The notes: generated by a model not told the origin, from the letters alone. A stretch of DNA of 64,000 nucleotides from Enterococcus florum (GCF_004309355.1 NZ_BJCC01000022.1:62001-126000); one strand, 5' to 3'; positions 1-9,120 are shown, counted from the first letter of the stretch. Made by a program: numbers and translations.

Positions 1-114
1 AAACCTGGTGGGTTAGAGAAAGGGGAGCATCAGGTTGCCTTAACAGTTGCTACTAGAACGGCCTATATTCCAGTACCATTAGTGGGTGTAAAAGAACGAG
101 CAGTTACAATTTAA
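1..114 (+). CDS. C-terminal end of a probable DUF6379 / C-glycoside deglycosidase beta-type protein (partial)
   Basis: An open frame enters the window at base 1 and stops at TAA 112-114, leaving 37 C-terminal residues. The tail contains GGLEKGEHQV followed by AYIPVPLVGV and ends in AVTI. From memory of the family this resembles the C-terminus of DUF6379 proteins, the small beta subunit found beside TIM-barrel C-glycoside deglycosidase subunits. The next two genes (Gfo/Idh/MocA oxidoreductase and TIM-barrel protein) are the neighbours such proteins usually have, which supports the call. The gap to the next start is 18 bases, so it is probably the same operon. The identification rests on a short tail and needs the upstream sequence. 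Confidence 0.5.
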   Translation, partial: KPGGLEKGEHQVALTVATRTAYIPVPLVGVKERAVTI

Positions 115-132
115 AGGAAATGAGGAAATGCT

Positions 133-1188
133 ATGTTGAATTTTGGAATCATTGGCTATGGCTTTATGGGTCAAACTCATGGAGACATGCTTCAAAAATT
201 GGATTATGCCAAAATCGTTGGTGTTTGTGATATCAACAAAGAACAATTAAGAGATGTTCCCGCAGACATTCACACCTATCTAAAGGCCGATGAGTTATTG
301 GCAAATTCAGATATTGATACCGTGATTATTGCTGTACCAAATCATATTCATTTGGAAATGGTTAAAAAGGCAGCAAATGCTAAGAAAGACATCATTTTAG
401 AGAAACCTGCTGCTATGAATGGACCTGAATTTCAAGAAATGATGGTGTTAACGAAAGAAGCAAATGTTCGTTTTACGATTCATCATCAACGACGTTGGGA
501 CAAAGATTATCGTTTGATTAAAGAAGTCGTGGATAGTCAGACATTAGGAGACATCTATACTATTAAGAATTGTTTATACGGTTTTAATGGGAATATGCAT
601 GATTGGCATGTTTACCCTGAATTTGGTGGGGGCATGCTTTATGACTGGGGTGTACATTTGATTGATCAGATGCTCTGGATGATTCCTGGAAAACTTAAAA
701 CAATTTATGCCGATGTCAGAAATGTCATCAATCAAAATGTGGACGATTATTTCAACATCCAGCTGTATTTTGATAGTGGTATTACTGGACAAATTGAATT
801 AGGAACGTATTTCTTAGAAGACAAAGAAAAATGGTTTGAGCGCCATTGGTTTGTAGGAGGAGACAAGGGCAGTGCATATGTGGATGGTTTTGAACCAAAA
901 GGGAAAATCGTTCGGACCAGTGAATTGTTAGCCAATGTTCCAGGAAAGATCACCATGACGGCTGCTGGTCCGACGCGTTCATTCGGACCACCACCAGCTG
1001 GACGGTTAGTTACGGAAGACTTGCCCGATGTGAATGTAAACCATCAAATGTTCTTTGACCATTATTATGATTATGTAGAAGGTAAAGAAGAGTTAGCGGT
1101 GAAACCAGAAGAAATCTTGCGCTTAATGAAGGTTCTTGATGCTATTCGGATTTCAGCTGCTGAACATCGTTCAGTGGATTTTGAATAG
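133..1188 (+). CDS. Gfo/Idh/MocA family oxidoreductase
   Basis: 351 residues, a normal length for this NAD(P)-dependent sugar oxidoreductase family. An N-terminal Rossmann motif GIIGYGFMG (about 5-13) binds the dinucleotide. The family's EKP motif lies at 90-92 with K91, and the catalytic-type D-x-G-x-H-x-x-D pattern is present as DWGVHLID with H175 and D178. It is a cytoplasmic enzyme that probably oxidises or reduces a hydroxyl on a sugar, glycoside or inositol; the substrate is not visible from the sequence. The gene sits 14 bases before a TIM-barrel isomerase-like gene and is followed by a ROK kinase, so oxidation, rearrangement or cleavage, and sugar phosphorylation may be consecutive steps. 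In C-glycoside degraders an enzyme of this family oxidises the sugar C3 before cleavage. Confidence 0.85.
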   Translation: MLNFGIIGYGFMGQTHGDMLQKLDYAKIVGVCDINKEQLRDVPADIHTYLKADELLANSDIDTVIIAVPNHIHLEMVKKAANAKKDIILEKPAAMNGPEFQEMMVLTKEANVRFTIHHQRRWDKDYRLIKEVVDSQTLGDIYTIKNCLYGFNGNMHDWHVYPEFGGGMLYDWGVHLIDQMLWMIPGKLKTIYADVRNVINQNVDDYFNIQLYFDSGITGQIELGTYFLEDKEKWFERHWFVGGDKGSAYVDGFEPKGKIVRTSELLANVPGKITMTAAGPTRSFGPPPAGRLVTEDLPDVNVNHQMFFDHYYDYVEGKEELAVKPEEILRLMKVLDAIRISAAEHRSVDFE

Positions 1189-1202
1189 GAGGAAATGAAA
1201 AA

Positions 1203-2114
1203 ATGCAAATAGGATTAGTTTCAGCTATTTTAGATCAAAGCGACTTCTTTGAAATGATCGATATTGTTGCTGAGAATGGATTGGATTGCGTGGAAGTTGC
1301 TTGCTGGCCTGCAGGAAAAGCAGAGCGTCGTTATGCAGGTGTTTCACACATTGATACAGAAAATTTAACAGAGAAACAAGCAGAACAATATAAAACTTAC
1401 GCCTCTGAGAAGAATGTTGCAATATCAGCTTTAGCATATTATCCCAATCCATTAGATGAAGATTTGACCAAACGTGAACAAGTAATTAACCATCTTTATT
1501 CTATTATCGATGCAGCAAGATTAATGAAGATTAATCTTGTGACAACTTTTATTGGAAGAATGCCATCGAAAACAGTTTCTGAGAACTTAAAAGAAATGGC
1601 AAAAGTATGGAAACCAATTGTTGCCTATGCTGAACAAAATGAAGTGAAAATTGCTATCGAAAACTGCCCGATGCTCTTTACAGAAGATGAGTGGCCGGGA
1701 GGACAGAATTTGATGACGACACCGGCGCTCTTCCGAAAGATTTTTGATATTTTGGATAGTGACTATATCGGGTTGAATTTTGATCCATCCCATTTTGTAT
1801 GGCAACAGATGGACTATATTGCACCGATTTATGAATTTAAAGACAAGCTTTTCCATGTTCATTACAAAGATATCAAACTTTATTGGAATAAATTACAAGA
1901 AGTTGGAATTATGGCAACCCCTCTAGAATATATGTCACCTAAGTTACCAGGATTAGGCGATGTAGATTGGGGAAACTATGTCTCTGCTTTAACAGATATT
2001 GGGTACGATGGCTATACTTGTATTGAGGTAGAAGATCGAGCATATGAAACTGATTATGCTGATGTAAAACGCTCCATCAAGCAGAGCACCCATTATCTAC
2101 GTAATTTTGTCTAA
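1203..2114 (+). CDS. Sugar phosphate isomerase/epimerase-like TIM-barrel protein (AP endonuclease 2 / xylose isomerase-like)
   Basis: 303 residues with the xylose isomerase-like TIM-barrel pattern. A metal-binding Glu is likely in AIENCPM (about residue 150), followed by the Asp/His strand GLNFDPSHF, then HVHYKDIK and a last-strand Glu in CIEVEDRAYE. These are the four positions that normally hold the divalent metal. An AGGAGG-like site (GGAGGAAATG) precedes the ATG. It sits between the oxidoreductase and the ROK kinase. The family includes epimerases, isomerases, dehydratases and the alpha subunit of C-glycoside deglycosidases; the exact reaction cannot be chosen by eye. Confidence 0.8.
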   Translation: MQIGLVSAILDQSDFFEMIDIVAENGLDCVEVACWPAGKAERRYAGVSHIDTENLTEKQAEQYKTYASEKNVAISALAYYPNPLDEDLTKREQVINHLYSIIDAARLMKINLVTTFIGRMPSKTVSENLKEMAKVWKPIVAYAEQNEVKIAIENCPMLFTEDEWPGGQNLMTTPALFRKIFDILDSDYIGLNFDPSHFVWQQMDYIAPIYEFKDKLFHVHYKDIKLYWNKLQEVGIMATPLEYMSPKLPGLGDVDWGNYVSALTDIGYDGYTCIEVEDRAYETDYADVKRSIKQSTHYLRNFV

Positions 2115-2122
2115 AGGGTGAG

Positions 2123-3073
2123 ATGATGACGAATACTGTAAACAATATGATTGGGATCGACATTGGAGGCACCTCAATAAAATTTTCTTTAATGGATAAA
2201 AACGGTGCAATTGAAAAAAAATGGTCGATTCCTACCAACATTTCTGAAAAAGGTATGTTTATTCCGAAAGAAATCTGTGAGTCAATCCAAACTCAAGTAC
2301 TAAATAATGAAGCATATATGATTGATGGGATTGGTATCGGAGTTCCTGGTCCAATCTCTACAGATGGAAGAGTCGTTCTTCAGGCGGTTAATCTTGATTG
2401 GTACGATTTACCACTGAAGGATTTGATTGAAAATGAATTGGGGATTGGTGTGGCACTTTTAAACGATGCGAACGCAGCGGCACTAGGCGAAATGTGGCAA
2501 GGTGCTGCTCGGGGAAAGGAGAACCTCTTGTTTGTGACATTAGGCACAGGGGTTGGCGGCGGCATTGTCTTAAATGGACAAATCTTAAACGGGTGCCATT
2601 CCGCTGGAGGAGAAATTGGACATATCCCAGTCCGTTCCACTGAGAATCGTTTATGCGGTTGTGGTGCTAGAAATTGTCTTGAAACCTTTTCTTCTGCGAA
2701 TGGATTAACCTTGAGCATGCGAAAAAAACTAGAAGAAGTTGGGGAAAGCTGGGCCTCACTATCGGCTCCTAGGATCTTTTCAGAAGCTGAAAAGGGAAAT
2801 CCCCTTGCTCAGGAAGTGTTAGCGGAGTTTATTGATATACTAGGACAAGCATTAGCGGGGATTTTGAATACAATCGATGTAGAGCAAGTAATTGTCGGCG
2901 GTGGTTTGTCTGCAGCGGGTGACCAGCTATTGAAACCACTAAAAGCGAGCATGGACAGGTATGTGTTTCCACAAATTAAACATCATTTCTCCTTGAAAAA
3001 GGCTCAATTAGAAAATGAAGCGGGTAGCTATGGTGCTGTTTATGCTTATCTATCAATGAATGACCTGAATTAG
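2123..3073 (+). CDS. ROK family sugar kinase (glucokinase-like)
   Basis: 316 residues. The N-terminal phosphate-binding loop IGIDIGGTSIKFSL (about 9-22), the catalytic Asp in LLNDANAAALGE, the glycine-rich GTGVGGGIV segment and the ROK zinc motif C-x-C-G-x-x-x-C as CGCGARNCLE are all present. There is no N-terminal DNA-binding domain, so it is a kinase and not a ROK repressor. It probably phosphorylates glucose or another hexose released by the upstream enzymes, using ATP in the cytoplasm. A second ATG directly follows the first (2126); either start is possible behind the AAAGGGTGAG site. It closes the operon, since a terminator follows. Confidence 0.85.
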   Translation: MMTNTVNNMIGIDIGGTSIKFSLMDKNGAIEKKWSIPTNISEKGMFIPKEICESIQTQVLNNEAYMIDGIGIGVPGPISTDGRVVLQAVNLDWYDLPLKDLIENELGIGVALLNDANAAALGEMWQGAARGKENLLFVTLGTGVGGGIVLNGQILNGCHSAGGEIGHIPVRSTENRLCGCGARNCLETFSSANGLTLSMRKKLEEVGESWASLSAPRIFSEAEKGNPLAQEVLAEFIDILGQALAGILNTIDVEQVIVGGGLSAAGDQLLKPLKASMDRYVFPQIKHHFSLKKAQLENEAGSYGAVYAYLSMNDLN

Positions 3074-3128
3074 CTTGACATTAAACATTTTTAATTGATA
3101 TATGGAATAGTGATTGCTATGTAAGCTA

Positions 3129-3190
3129 GACCCATTTACAACACTGAGGTATGATAGATGTCTACTTAGTGATGTGAATGGGTCTTTTTA
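3129..3190 (+). terminator. Probable Rho-independent terminator of the sugar operon
   Basis: GACCCATTTAC at 3129-3139 pairs with GTGAATGGGTC at 3174-3184 (one G-T pair) around a long loop, followed by TTTTTA. It lies 56 bases after the ROK kinase stop. Confidence 0.6.
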
Positions 3191-3271
3191 TTTAAAAAAG
3201 AGTGAGGAAAATGAAGTCGAATTTTTTATGGGGCCATTGTAGCGAATCAAGTTGAAGGGGCGTTCATATGA

Positions 3272-3529
3272 ATAGTAGAAAATAGTCTGGGTGCAGTAGA
3301 TACACTAGACAGTGAAAATGAGATTTGCGACGTTTATCGTATCGAGTTAGTAAGTGCAAGCAGTGGCGAGATGAGTAACCGTTATGGGGCTTTGAAATAC
3401 ACGTTGCTAAAAAAGCGTTGTCGTTCCTGTCCGCTCCAACACGAAGGAATCTGTCAAAAAGTGATCAAGATCAAACAAGTTTTTAAAAACAGAGTATTGT
3501 TGTATGAACGCATAGGAGCCGTATCATAA
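3272..3529 (+). pseudogene. Possible transposase C-terminal remnant
   Basis: An open frame without a credible start ends at TAA 3527-3529. It reads through CDVYRIELVSASSGE and YTLLKKRCRSCPLQHEGICQ, then ends in YERIGAVS. The C-x-x-C-P-x-x-x-x-x-x-C spacing recalls the cysteine cluster near the C-terminus of IS1182-like DDE transposases, but no catalytic core is present and the upstream frame is closed by TGA at 3269. I treat it as a decayed fragment. The family assignment is a guess from the cysteine spacing, and an unrelated gene fragment is possible. Confidence 0.35.
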
Positions 3530-3611
3530 ATAATGATATTTTTTGAATTTTCCGCGGTATAATAGATGTTATAGCACGTTAAATAGAAAAAATGAATCGA
3601 AAGGATAGCTT

Positions 3612-4052
3612 ATGACAGATAAAACCAGTTGCTATACTTATTTCATTATTACAGGGAATTTTGAACCTGATGATCTCACGAGATATCTGAATTTGAAGCC
3701 ATTCGAGCAATGGCGGATCGGCGATGAGAAAAAGAATGGAAAAAAATTTGATTTTGCAGCATGGAAATTTGGGCTGTGTGAGGTGTACGATGTTTTGGTC
3801 GAAAATCAGATGCATAGCACACTAAAAGAATTAATACCTAAAAAAGAAAAACTGAAACATTTAAAGGCTGAATTTGACTTATCATTTTCATTAGAGATCG
3901 TTCCCTCGATATACATTGATGAAGTCCATCCGTGCATAAGTCCTAGTAAAGAAGTAATCGATTTTTGTTCAGAAACAGAAACGGCGATTGATATCGACTA
4001 TTATGTTTATGATTCAAGAGATGAGGAATGCCAGATCACTGAAAAATCTTAG
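3612..4052 (+). CDS. DUF4279 domain-containing protein
   Basis: 146 residues, acidic and soluble, with no signal peptide or membrane segment. The start of the protein, TSCYTYFIITGNFEPDDLT followed by QWRIGDEKKNGK, matches the pattern of DUF4279 proteins: a first beta strand, the F-x-P-x-x-x-T turn and a W-x-x-G-D segment. The function of this family is not established; some members sit near polymorphic toxin or immunity genes, but no toxin gene is visible here. It appears to be a single-gene unit between a gene remnant and a lipoprotein gene, with an AAGGAT ribosome site. Confidence 0.6.
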   Translation: MTDKTSCYTYFIITGNFEPDDLTRYLNLKPFEQWRIGDEKKNGKKFDFAAWKFGLCEVYDVLVENQMHSTLKELIPKKEKLKHLKAEFDLSFSLEIVPSIYIDEVHPCISPSKEVIDFCSETETAIDIDYYVYDSRDEECQITEKS

Positions 4053-4281
4053 ATCGAATAGCAGACGTAGTATAGCAGCATAAATAATTGAATGAAAATA
4101 AGAATAGGTGAGTTTAATGAAATACGAATGTCCTTTTGTAAACACTATGGATCTATGTCAATAAAGTGGACTCATTTTTTGAAACCAATCCACTGCGACT
4201 AAAAGAATGCGTCATCTTGTTCGTGCGCAAAGCTTACTCAAAATACTAGAATTATTATTTTAAATTAGAAGGAGAATACAT

Positions 4282-4905
4282 ATGAAAAACAGAAAATTAT
4301 TTCTACTGATAGCAGTTGTTTCTATAGGATTGGTGGGTTGTTCTACAAATGATTCTGCCAATTCATCGAGTTCTTCGAGTTCTTCAAAGGAGACCAGTGA
4401 TAAAGCTAGTTCTAGCTCAATCATTGCTAGTAATGAAAAAAGCAGCGTGATTGCGAGTTCAACTTCCTCAAAAGAATTTGCTGAAACTTCAAGTAGTTTG
4501 GAAAAACAAACTAATTCTACTGGTTTAGAGGAGACTCCTATATTGAGTGGTGATTATACATCCATGAATGGGACTTGGACTAATTCAAATGGGTATCAAT
4601 TAACATTTAACAATGGGGAGGTTACGTTATCTGGAGATGGATTGGGAGGATTAACTCACTTTACATTAAACGACCCCGTGAAGCAAAGCAATGTAATTTA
4701 TTTATCATTTGTTCCAGCTCCGGCTCCAAATGGAATGAATTTGATGCTTGCATTAAAAGGTACTAGTCCCTCCGAAGGGTTGGATGAAGATGGTACGGAT
4801 TCAAGTAGAGATCGGATTATTATGGGGAACAACGGCGGAACAATGTTGTTCGCTCCTAAAGAAAAAGGAGGTATTCCTGATACTGCTTACTACAAGGAAA
4901 ATTAG
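4282..4905 (+). CDS. Serine-rich lipoprotein with a C-terminal DUF6287-like domain
   Basis: 207 residues. A lipoprotein signal (KKNRKLFLL hydrophobic run) ends in the lipobox LVGC with the acylated Cys near residue 20. A low-complexity linker rich in Ser, Lys, Glu and Thr (about 24-85) follows, then a compact domain beginning MNGTWTNSNGYQLTFNNGEV. That motif resembles the DUF6287 module seen in Lactobacillales lipoproteins. It should be anchored to the outer face of the membrane; the role of the folded domain is unknown. A clean AGAAGGAG site supports the start. It is probably monocistronic, with no terminator directly after it. Confidence 0.7.
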   Translation: MKNRKLFLLIAVVSIGLVGCSTNDSANSSSSSSSSKETSDKASSSSIIASNEKSSVIASSTSSKEFAETSSSLEKQTNSTGLEETPILSGDYTSMNGTWTNSNGYQLTFNNGEVTLSGDGLGGLTHFTLNDPVKQSNVIYLSFVPAPAPNGMNLMLALKGTSPSEGLDEDGTDSSRDRIIMGNNGGTMLFAPKEKGGIPDTAYYKEN

Positions 4906-5429
4906 AAGTTCAGCCTTTTAGTGAAAGTAACACAATCTGAGTATGTTATTTCGGATGAATTATTCGATGCTAGAGATTTTAAAGGTGAACGAGAATATTT
5001 CGTCGCAAGGTCAGACTTAATTTTTCAGTGTCTCTTTTTAAAACTGTAGAAGTAACATATGAAAATATAAGTATATATTATTATCGTGAAGCCCAATCAT
5101 CTTAGAAACACTCTTGTATATCATACATGATATAGTAGTTAATATTTTCAACTATCCCGTATGGCAGGGAAAATAAGTGATGATAGAAACTATTACCCCC
5201 TTTTTTTCGCCTATCTCAACAATGTCTACCGCGAAAAATTAATTTTAATAATGTAGCCAAATAGATTGATGAGAAGGGGAATCTTTGAATAATATTCGGG
5301 GGAGTAGGGTTGTCAAAATAGGCCTATTCAATGAAGCTAAATGAAAAGTGCCCCTTTTACAAAAGTTATGATGGAAAAGCACAAATTGAAATGTTTACAT
5401 TATTCGTATAACCTCCAGCTGGCTCATCA
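4906..5429. other. Gene-poor AT-rich spacer
   Basis: No supported gene. One short stretch (4921-5049, GTG start, 42 codons) stays open in the same frame as the preceding lipoprotein after its TAG stop, but has no ribosome site and no recognisable family. It could be the eroded tail of a longer protein. The rest holds only short broken frames. Confidence 0.4.
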
Positions 5430-5472
5430 CCGAGTATAAAATCGATTTAGCGATTTTGTACTCGGTTTTTTC
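5430..5472 (+). terminator. Rho-independent terminator
   Basis: A near-perfect 15-bp stem: CCGAGTATAAAATCG pairs with CGATTTTGTACTCGG (one mismatch), loop ATTTAG, then a run of T. It separates the lipoprotein region from the PTS operon. Confidence 0.85.
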
Positions 5473-5671
5473 TGTTACATTGTTGCCGTCGAATGACTAG
5501 TACATAGTGAGTTTTGCATCATGAAATAAAAAAGGACCTTAGCCAGCAGCATTTTTATAGTTACCTTTGACTGTGACAAAACATCTATCGAACTATGACA
5601 AAATTAGGTTGAAAAGCAAGAACTAACAGACTAAGTTTTCCCTTATAATAAACATGTCGGGAGGGGAAAAA

Positions 5672-7711
5672 ATGAATGAACGGATCCGAAATATTCTGAC
5701 TTTGTTAGTAAAGAAGCCGGAGATAAAAATGGCTGAATTAACGAAAGAGCTTGGATTGACACGAAGGCAAATCAACTATGCTATCAACCAATTTAATTCT
5801 GAATTGATCACTCAGAAAATGCCAAGTATCCAGCGTAACCATACCGGCGATTTTAATATTCCACTGGAAGTTTTGCAAATGATTTCGACCCAACAAACAC
5901 AAGCGAGACAGCTGAACCTAATTCCATCAGATAATGAAAGAATTGCGTTAATTATCATGTTTATTGTCACTAACAATTACGTGAGTATTGATCATCTTAG
6001 CGATTATTTATCCATCGGTAAGACAACTGTAACTGAAGATTTGAAAAAAGCAGAGCAGCTTATAGAAAAGTATTACCTAACACTGAAATATGATCGTGTT
6101 AATGGCTACCATATAGAAAAATCGGAACATAGAATTATGCAGCTCTTATCTGATTTAGTGAAGCGCTACCCAATCATTAAACGAGAGGAGCAGTTGGAAC
6201 AGTTAAGCAATCGTATCTCCAGAGAAGAAGTCATCCATCTTATTCATAATATGGAACAATTGTTGCATTTAAGTTACTCAGATGAATCATTGGAGTATTT
6301 AAAAACAGTATTACCCTTGCTTCTAGCTCGAGGAGTAGTTAAGAGTGAATTAGGCGTAGATGGTTTTTTTGAAGGAGAGGTAAGAGATACCCCTGAATAT
6401 CGCTTTTTGAATGTTCTAATTAAAGAGACGGAATGGAAGCTTTCTGAAAGCTATCTTGAGTGGATAACGCTGCTGTTTTTGATATCAAATATTTTTGAAA
6501 AGAAAACAACGCAGGAGTTTGATTCGGATAGGCAACTCAAAGAGCTGATTAGAGAAATGGTCTCCAATTTTGAACGGCAGACATTCACTACAATAGAAGA
6601 TCGTGAAAACTTTGAACGGCGTATTCTCAATCATTTGCGTCCCGCATGTTTTAGGATCAAGTACAACTTGAGCTTGGGTGTGTATTCGCTAGATAGTTTA
6701 ATCCAAGATAGCAACCACGCTATTTTGAGCGACTTGATGAAGGAGTTGATCGTTCCAACTGAAAATTGGTTGAGACGAGCGTTTCCTAACGATGAATTGG
6801 AGCTTCTTTCTTATTATTTCGGTTTTCAGTTAAGCAATCAACATGTCGTTAAAAAACAAAAACCGAGAGCTGTTGTTGTTTGTACGAATGGAGTGATGGT
6901 TTCAAAAGTAATCAGAGAAAGTTTGGAAAAACTTTTTTCCGAACTGCACTTTTTATCCTCATTTTCCGTTCGAGATTTTTATCAGTTTGAAGTAGATTAT
7001 GATCTTGTTTTTACAACAATTCCATTGGAAACAGAATTGCCTCAATTCATCATTGATCCGATCATGACCTATAAAGAACAAATCAGCTTGCGGTATCGAG
7101 TATTAAATGAACTAGGAATCAATGAAGTGGATCAGTCGGTGGATCGCTTGATGGGGATCATCCAGAGATATTCCGAGGTCTCCAACTCGAAAGAATTGAA
7201 GGAAGAGCTTCAATATTTCCTTCTGCAGGAAAAACAAGATTCACCATTAGAAAATACCAAAGTCCTGCCATCACTAACGTACTACTTAAAGCCGAATTAT
7301 ATCACCGTTATTGATGAAGAAATCAGCTGGGAAGAAGCGATTATTTTGGCCTGTAAACCCTTGATAGATAATCAGGTGGTCAATGAGGCATTCATAACTG
7401 ACTGTCTGCAGCAAATTCAACAGCCAAACTATGCCGGTTTTTTTGGTGAAAAAACATGTATTCCGCATACTACGGCAGAGCATGGGATTCAAAGAGAAGG
7501 AATCAGTTTATTGATAAGTCAAAAGAAGATTGACTTTCCTAATCGCAAAGGGATTCAACTGATATTTCCTTTATCGTTCCTCGATTTGACCAAACATTTG
7601 AAAGCGATTAATCAAATTGCGGATATTAGTACAAATCAAGAAGTTTTACATGAATTATTAACGAAACAAGAGACAACATCAATCTACCAGTTAATTCGAC
7701 AATTTACATGA
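5672..7711 (+). CDS. BglG/MtlR-type transcriptional regulator with PRD, EIIB-like and EIIA domains
   Basis: 679 residues from the ATG at 5672, chosen because GGGAGGGG lies at the right distance; an ATG 18 bases upstream would sit on the ribosome site. Two N-terminal winged-helix segments (about 1-140) are followed by PRD modules (about 180-400). An EIIB-Gat-like segment has the loop VVCTNGVMVSK (Cys near 404), and a C-terminal EIIA type-2 domain has its phospho-His in CIPHTTAEHG (about residue 598). Such proteins activate PTS operons, with activity set by phosphorylation from HPr and the cognate EIIB. It lies directly upstream of the aldolase/PTS genes (15-base gap), so it is the likely pathway regulator. 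Confidence 0.9.
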   Translation: MNERIRNILTLLVKKPEIKMAELTKELGLTRRQINYAINQFNSELITQKMPSIQRNHTGDFNIPLEVLQMISTQQTQARQLNLIPSDNERIALIIMFIVTNNYVSIDHLSDYLSIGKTTVTEDLKKAEQLIEKYYLTLKYDRVNGYHIEKSEHRIMQLLSDLVKRYPIIKREEQLEQLSNRISREEVIHLIHNMEQLLHLSYSDESLEYLKTVLPLLLARGVVKSELGVDGFFEGEVRDTPEYRFLNVLIKETEWKLSESYLEWITLLFLISNIFEKKTTQEFDSDRQLKELIREMVSNFERQTFTTIEDRENFERRILNHLRPACFRIKYNLSLGVYSLDSLIQDSNHAILSDLMKELIVPTENWLRRAFPNDELELLSYYFGFQLSNQHVVKKQKPRAVVVCTNGVMVSKVIRESLEKLFSELHFLSSFSVRDFYQFEVDYDLVFTTIPLETELPQFIIDPIMTYKEQISLRYRVLNELGINEVDQSVDRLMGIIQRYSEVSNSKELKEELQYFLLQEKQDSPLENTKVLPSLTYYLKPNYITVIDEEISWEEAIILACKPLIDNQVVNEAFITDCLQQIQQPNYAGFFGEKTCIPHTTAEHGIQREGISLLISQKKIDFPNRKGIQLIFPLSFLDLTKHLKAINQIADISTNQEVLHELLTKQETTSIYQLIRQFT

Positions 7712-7726
7712 TAAGAGAGGTTTGGA

Positions 7727-8359
7727 ATGAAGATTAAAGATTACCCTCGCTTCACGATTATTATGCGTGGTTATACCTTTCAACAGGCGGATGCCATTTT
7801 AAAAGCCATGGAGGGTCTTGAAAAAAATTTCGCTGTTGAGATGACATTAAACACGCCTGATGCATTACAGCAGATTCGACAGCTGACAGAAAAGTATGGG
7901 GATTCAATTTATATAGGTGCGGGGACTGTTCGTTCAATCAAGGATGTGAAAGAAGCAATTCACGCTGGAGCGCAATTTTTATTAGGACCTCATATCTTTA
8001 CCCAAGAAATGCTGGATTACGCCAAGCAACACCAGGTGTTGAGTGTGCCAGCAGCGATGACTCCTTCGGAAATCGATGAAATGTTTACTCGAGGAGCAGA
8101 TATTGTCAAAGTATTCCCGGCTTCAGTTGTAACCCCACGTTTTTTCAAAGACGTCCAGGCACCCTTGGGGAAACTGCCATTAATGGGTGTTGGCGGAATC
8201 TCGATCGAAAATGCTCAAAGTTTCCTATCAAATGGTGCAAGCTATTTAGGACTTGGTTCAGGAATGTTTAATAAGAAGGATTTGGATGACCTAGCTAGTG
8301 AGAAGTTAGCAAAATCGATGCGGAAATTAATTTCTAGTGTGGAAGGAGTAGGTGTTTGA
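7727..8359 (+). CDS. KDPG/KHG-type aldolase (2-dehydro-3-deoxy-6-phospho-sugar-acid aldolase)
   Basis: 210 residues, the standard length of the trimeric class I KDPG aldolase family. The Schiff-base lysine is K128 in IVKVFPAS, and the catalytic Glu is E38 in VEMTLNTP. The glycine-rich phosphate site appears as YIGAGTV and as LMGVGGIS. It cleaves a 2-keto-3-deoxy-6-phospho-aldonate to pyruvate and glyceraldehyde-3-phosphate. With the galactonate dehydratase in the same operon, the expected substrate is 2-keto-3-deoxy-6-phosphogalactonate (DgoA-like role) or its gluconate epimer. The stop overlaps the next start by one base, indicating translational coupling. Confidence 0.88.
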   Translation: MKIKDYPRFTIIMRGYTFQQADAILKAMEGLEKNFAVEMTLNTPDALQQIRQLTEKYGDSIYIGAGTVRSIKDVKEAIHAGAQFLLGPHIFTQEMLDYAKQHQVLSVPAAMTPSEIDEMFTRGADIVKVFPASVVTPRFFKDVQAPLGKLPLMGVGGISIENAQSFLSNGASYLGLGSGMFNKKDLDDLASEKLAKSMRKLISSVEGVGV

Positions 8360-8817
8360 TGGAATTGTTTTTGCATGAAGAATTAGTATTTAGAGAAGTA
8401 ATCGCGAAAACGAAAGAAGAAGTACTATCCTTTTTAGCAGAAAAGCTGTTTGAAAAGGGCTATGTAAAGCATGAATACATTCAAGCAATTCAGGAAAGAG
8501 AAAAAGAATATCCAACAGGATTGCCTTCGTCAGAACCGGGGATAGCGATTCCTCATGCGAACTTCGAAATGGTAAACAAAACAACATTGGCGATTGCTAC
8601 GTTAAAACAGCCTGTTGAATTTCACAACATGGAAAAGAAACAGGCGGAGCTGCCAATTCAGATTGTGATCATGATGGCGATTGGTGAGCCGCATGGACAG
8701 GTAGAAATGCTGCAAAAAATCGTGGCAATCATCCAAGATGAACCTTTGCGGAAAGCGATGGTTAAAACAAAAACAAATAAAGAACTATTACAACTTTTAG
8801 AGAAAGTTGTGGCTTAA
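8359..8817 (+). CDS. PTS sugar transporter subunit IIA (galactitol/fructose type)
   Basis: 152 residues from ATG 8359, which overlaps the upstream TGA by one base; a TTG in the same frame at 8356 lies too close to the AAGGAG site. It is an EIIA type-2 fold, with phospho-His about residue 66 in AIPHANFEMV and the conserved region EYPTGLPS ahead of it. It takes phosphate from HPr and passes it to the IIB protein encoded next. It is cytoplasmic. The split IIA-IIB-IIC order is typical of galactitol-family PTS. Confidence 0.9.
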   Translation: MELFLHEELVFREVIAKTKEEVLSFLAEKLFEKGYVKHEYIQAIQEREKEYPTGLPSSEPGIAIPHANFEMVNKTTLAIATLKQPVEFHNMEKKQAELPIQIVIMMAIGEPHGQVEMLQKIVAIIQDEPLRKAMVKTKTNKELLQLLEKVVA

Positions 8818-8841
8818 AAATAGTAGTAGGAGGAAATGATT

Positions 8842-9120
8842 ATGAAAAGAATTTTAATTGCTTGTGGAAATGGAATCGCGACATCAACAGTAGTAGCGAC
8901 TAAGGTAAAAGAATATTTAACGAATCAAGGAGTTCAAGTTGATACTACTCAAACAAAACTAATGGAAGTTCCAGGCAAAGTTCAAGATTACGATTTGTTA
9001 ATCACCACTGGCGAATTTGAAGGTCAGACAGGAGATGTTCCTGTAGTTAAAGGAATGCCGATCCTGATTGGTATGGGAATGGAACAGACGATGGAAGAGA
9101 TTTTGAACTATGTTAAATAG
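8842..9120 (+). CDS. PTS sugar transporter subunit IIB (galactitol family)
   Basis: 92 residues from the ATG at 8842, preferred over the ATG at 8836 because AGGAGG (8828-8833) is only 2 bases from the latter. The P-loop-like active site is ILIACGNGIATST with phospho-Cys C8. GatB-type IIB proteins have this length and motif. The protein transfers phosphate from IIA to the incoming sugar bound by IIC. The following IIC gene starts 24 bases after the stop. Confidence 0.9.
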   Translation: MKRILIACGNGIATSTVVATKVKEYLTNQGVQVDTTQTKLMEVPGKVQDYDLLITTGEFEGQTGDVPVVKGMPILIGMGMEQTMEEILNYVK

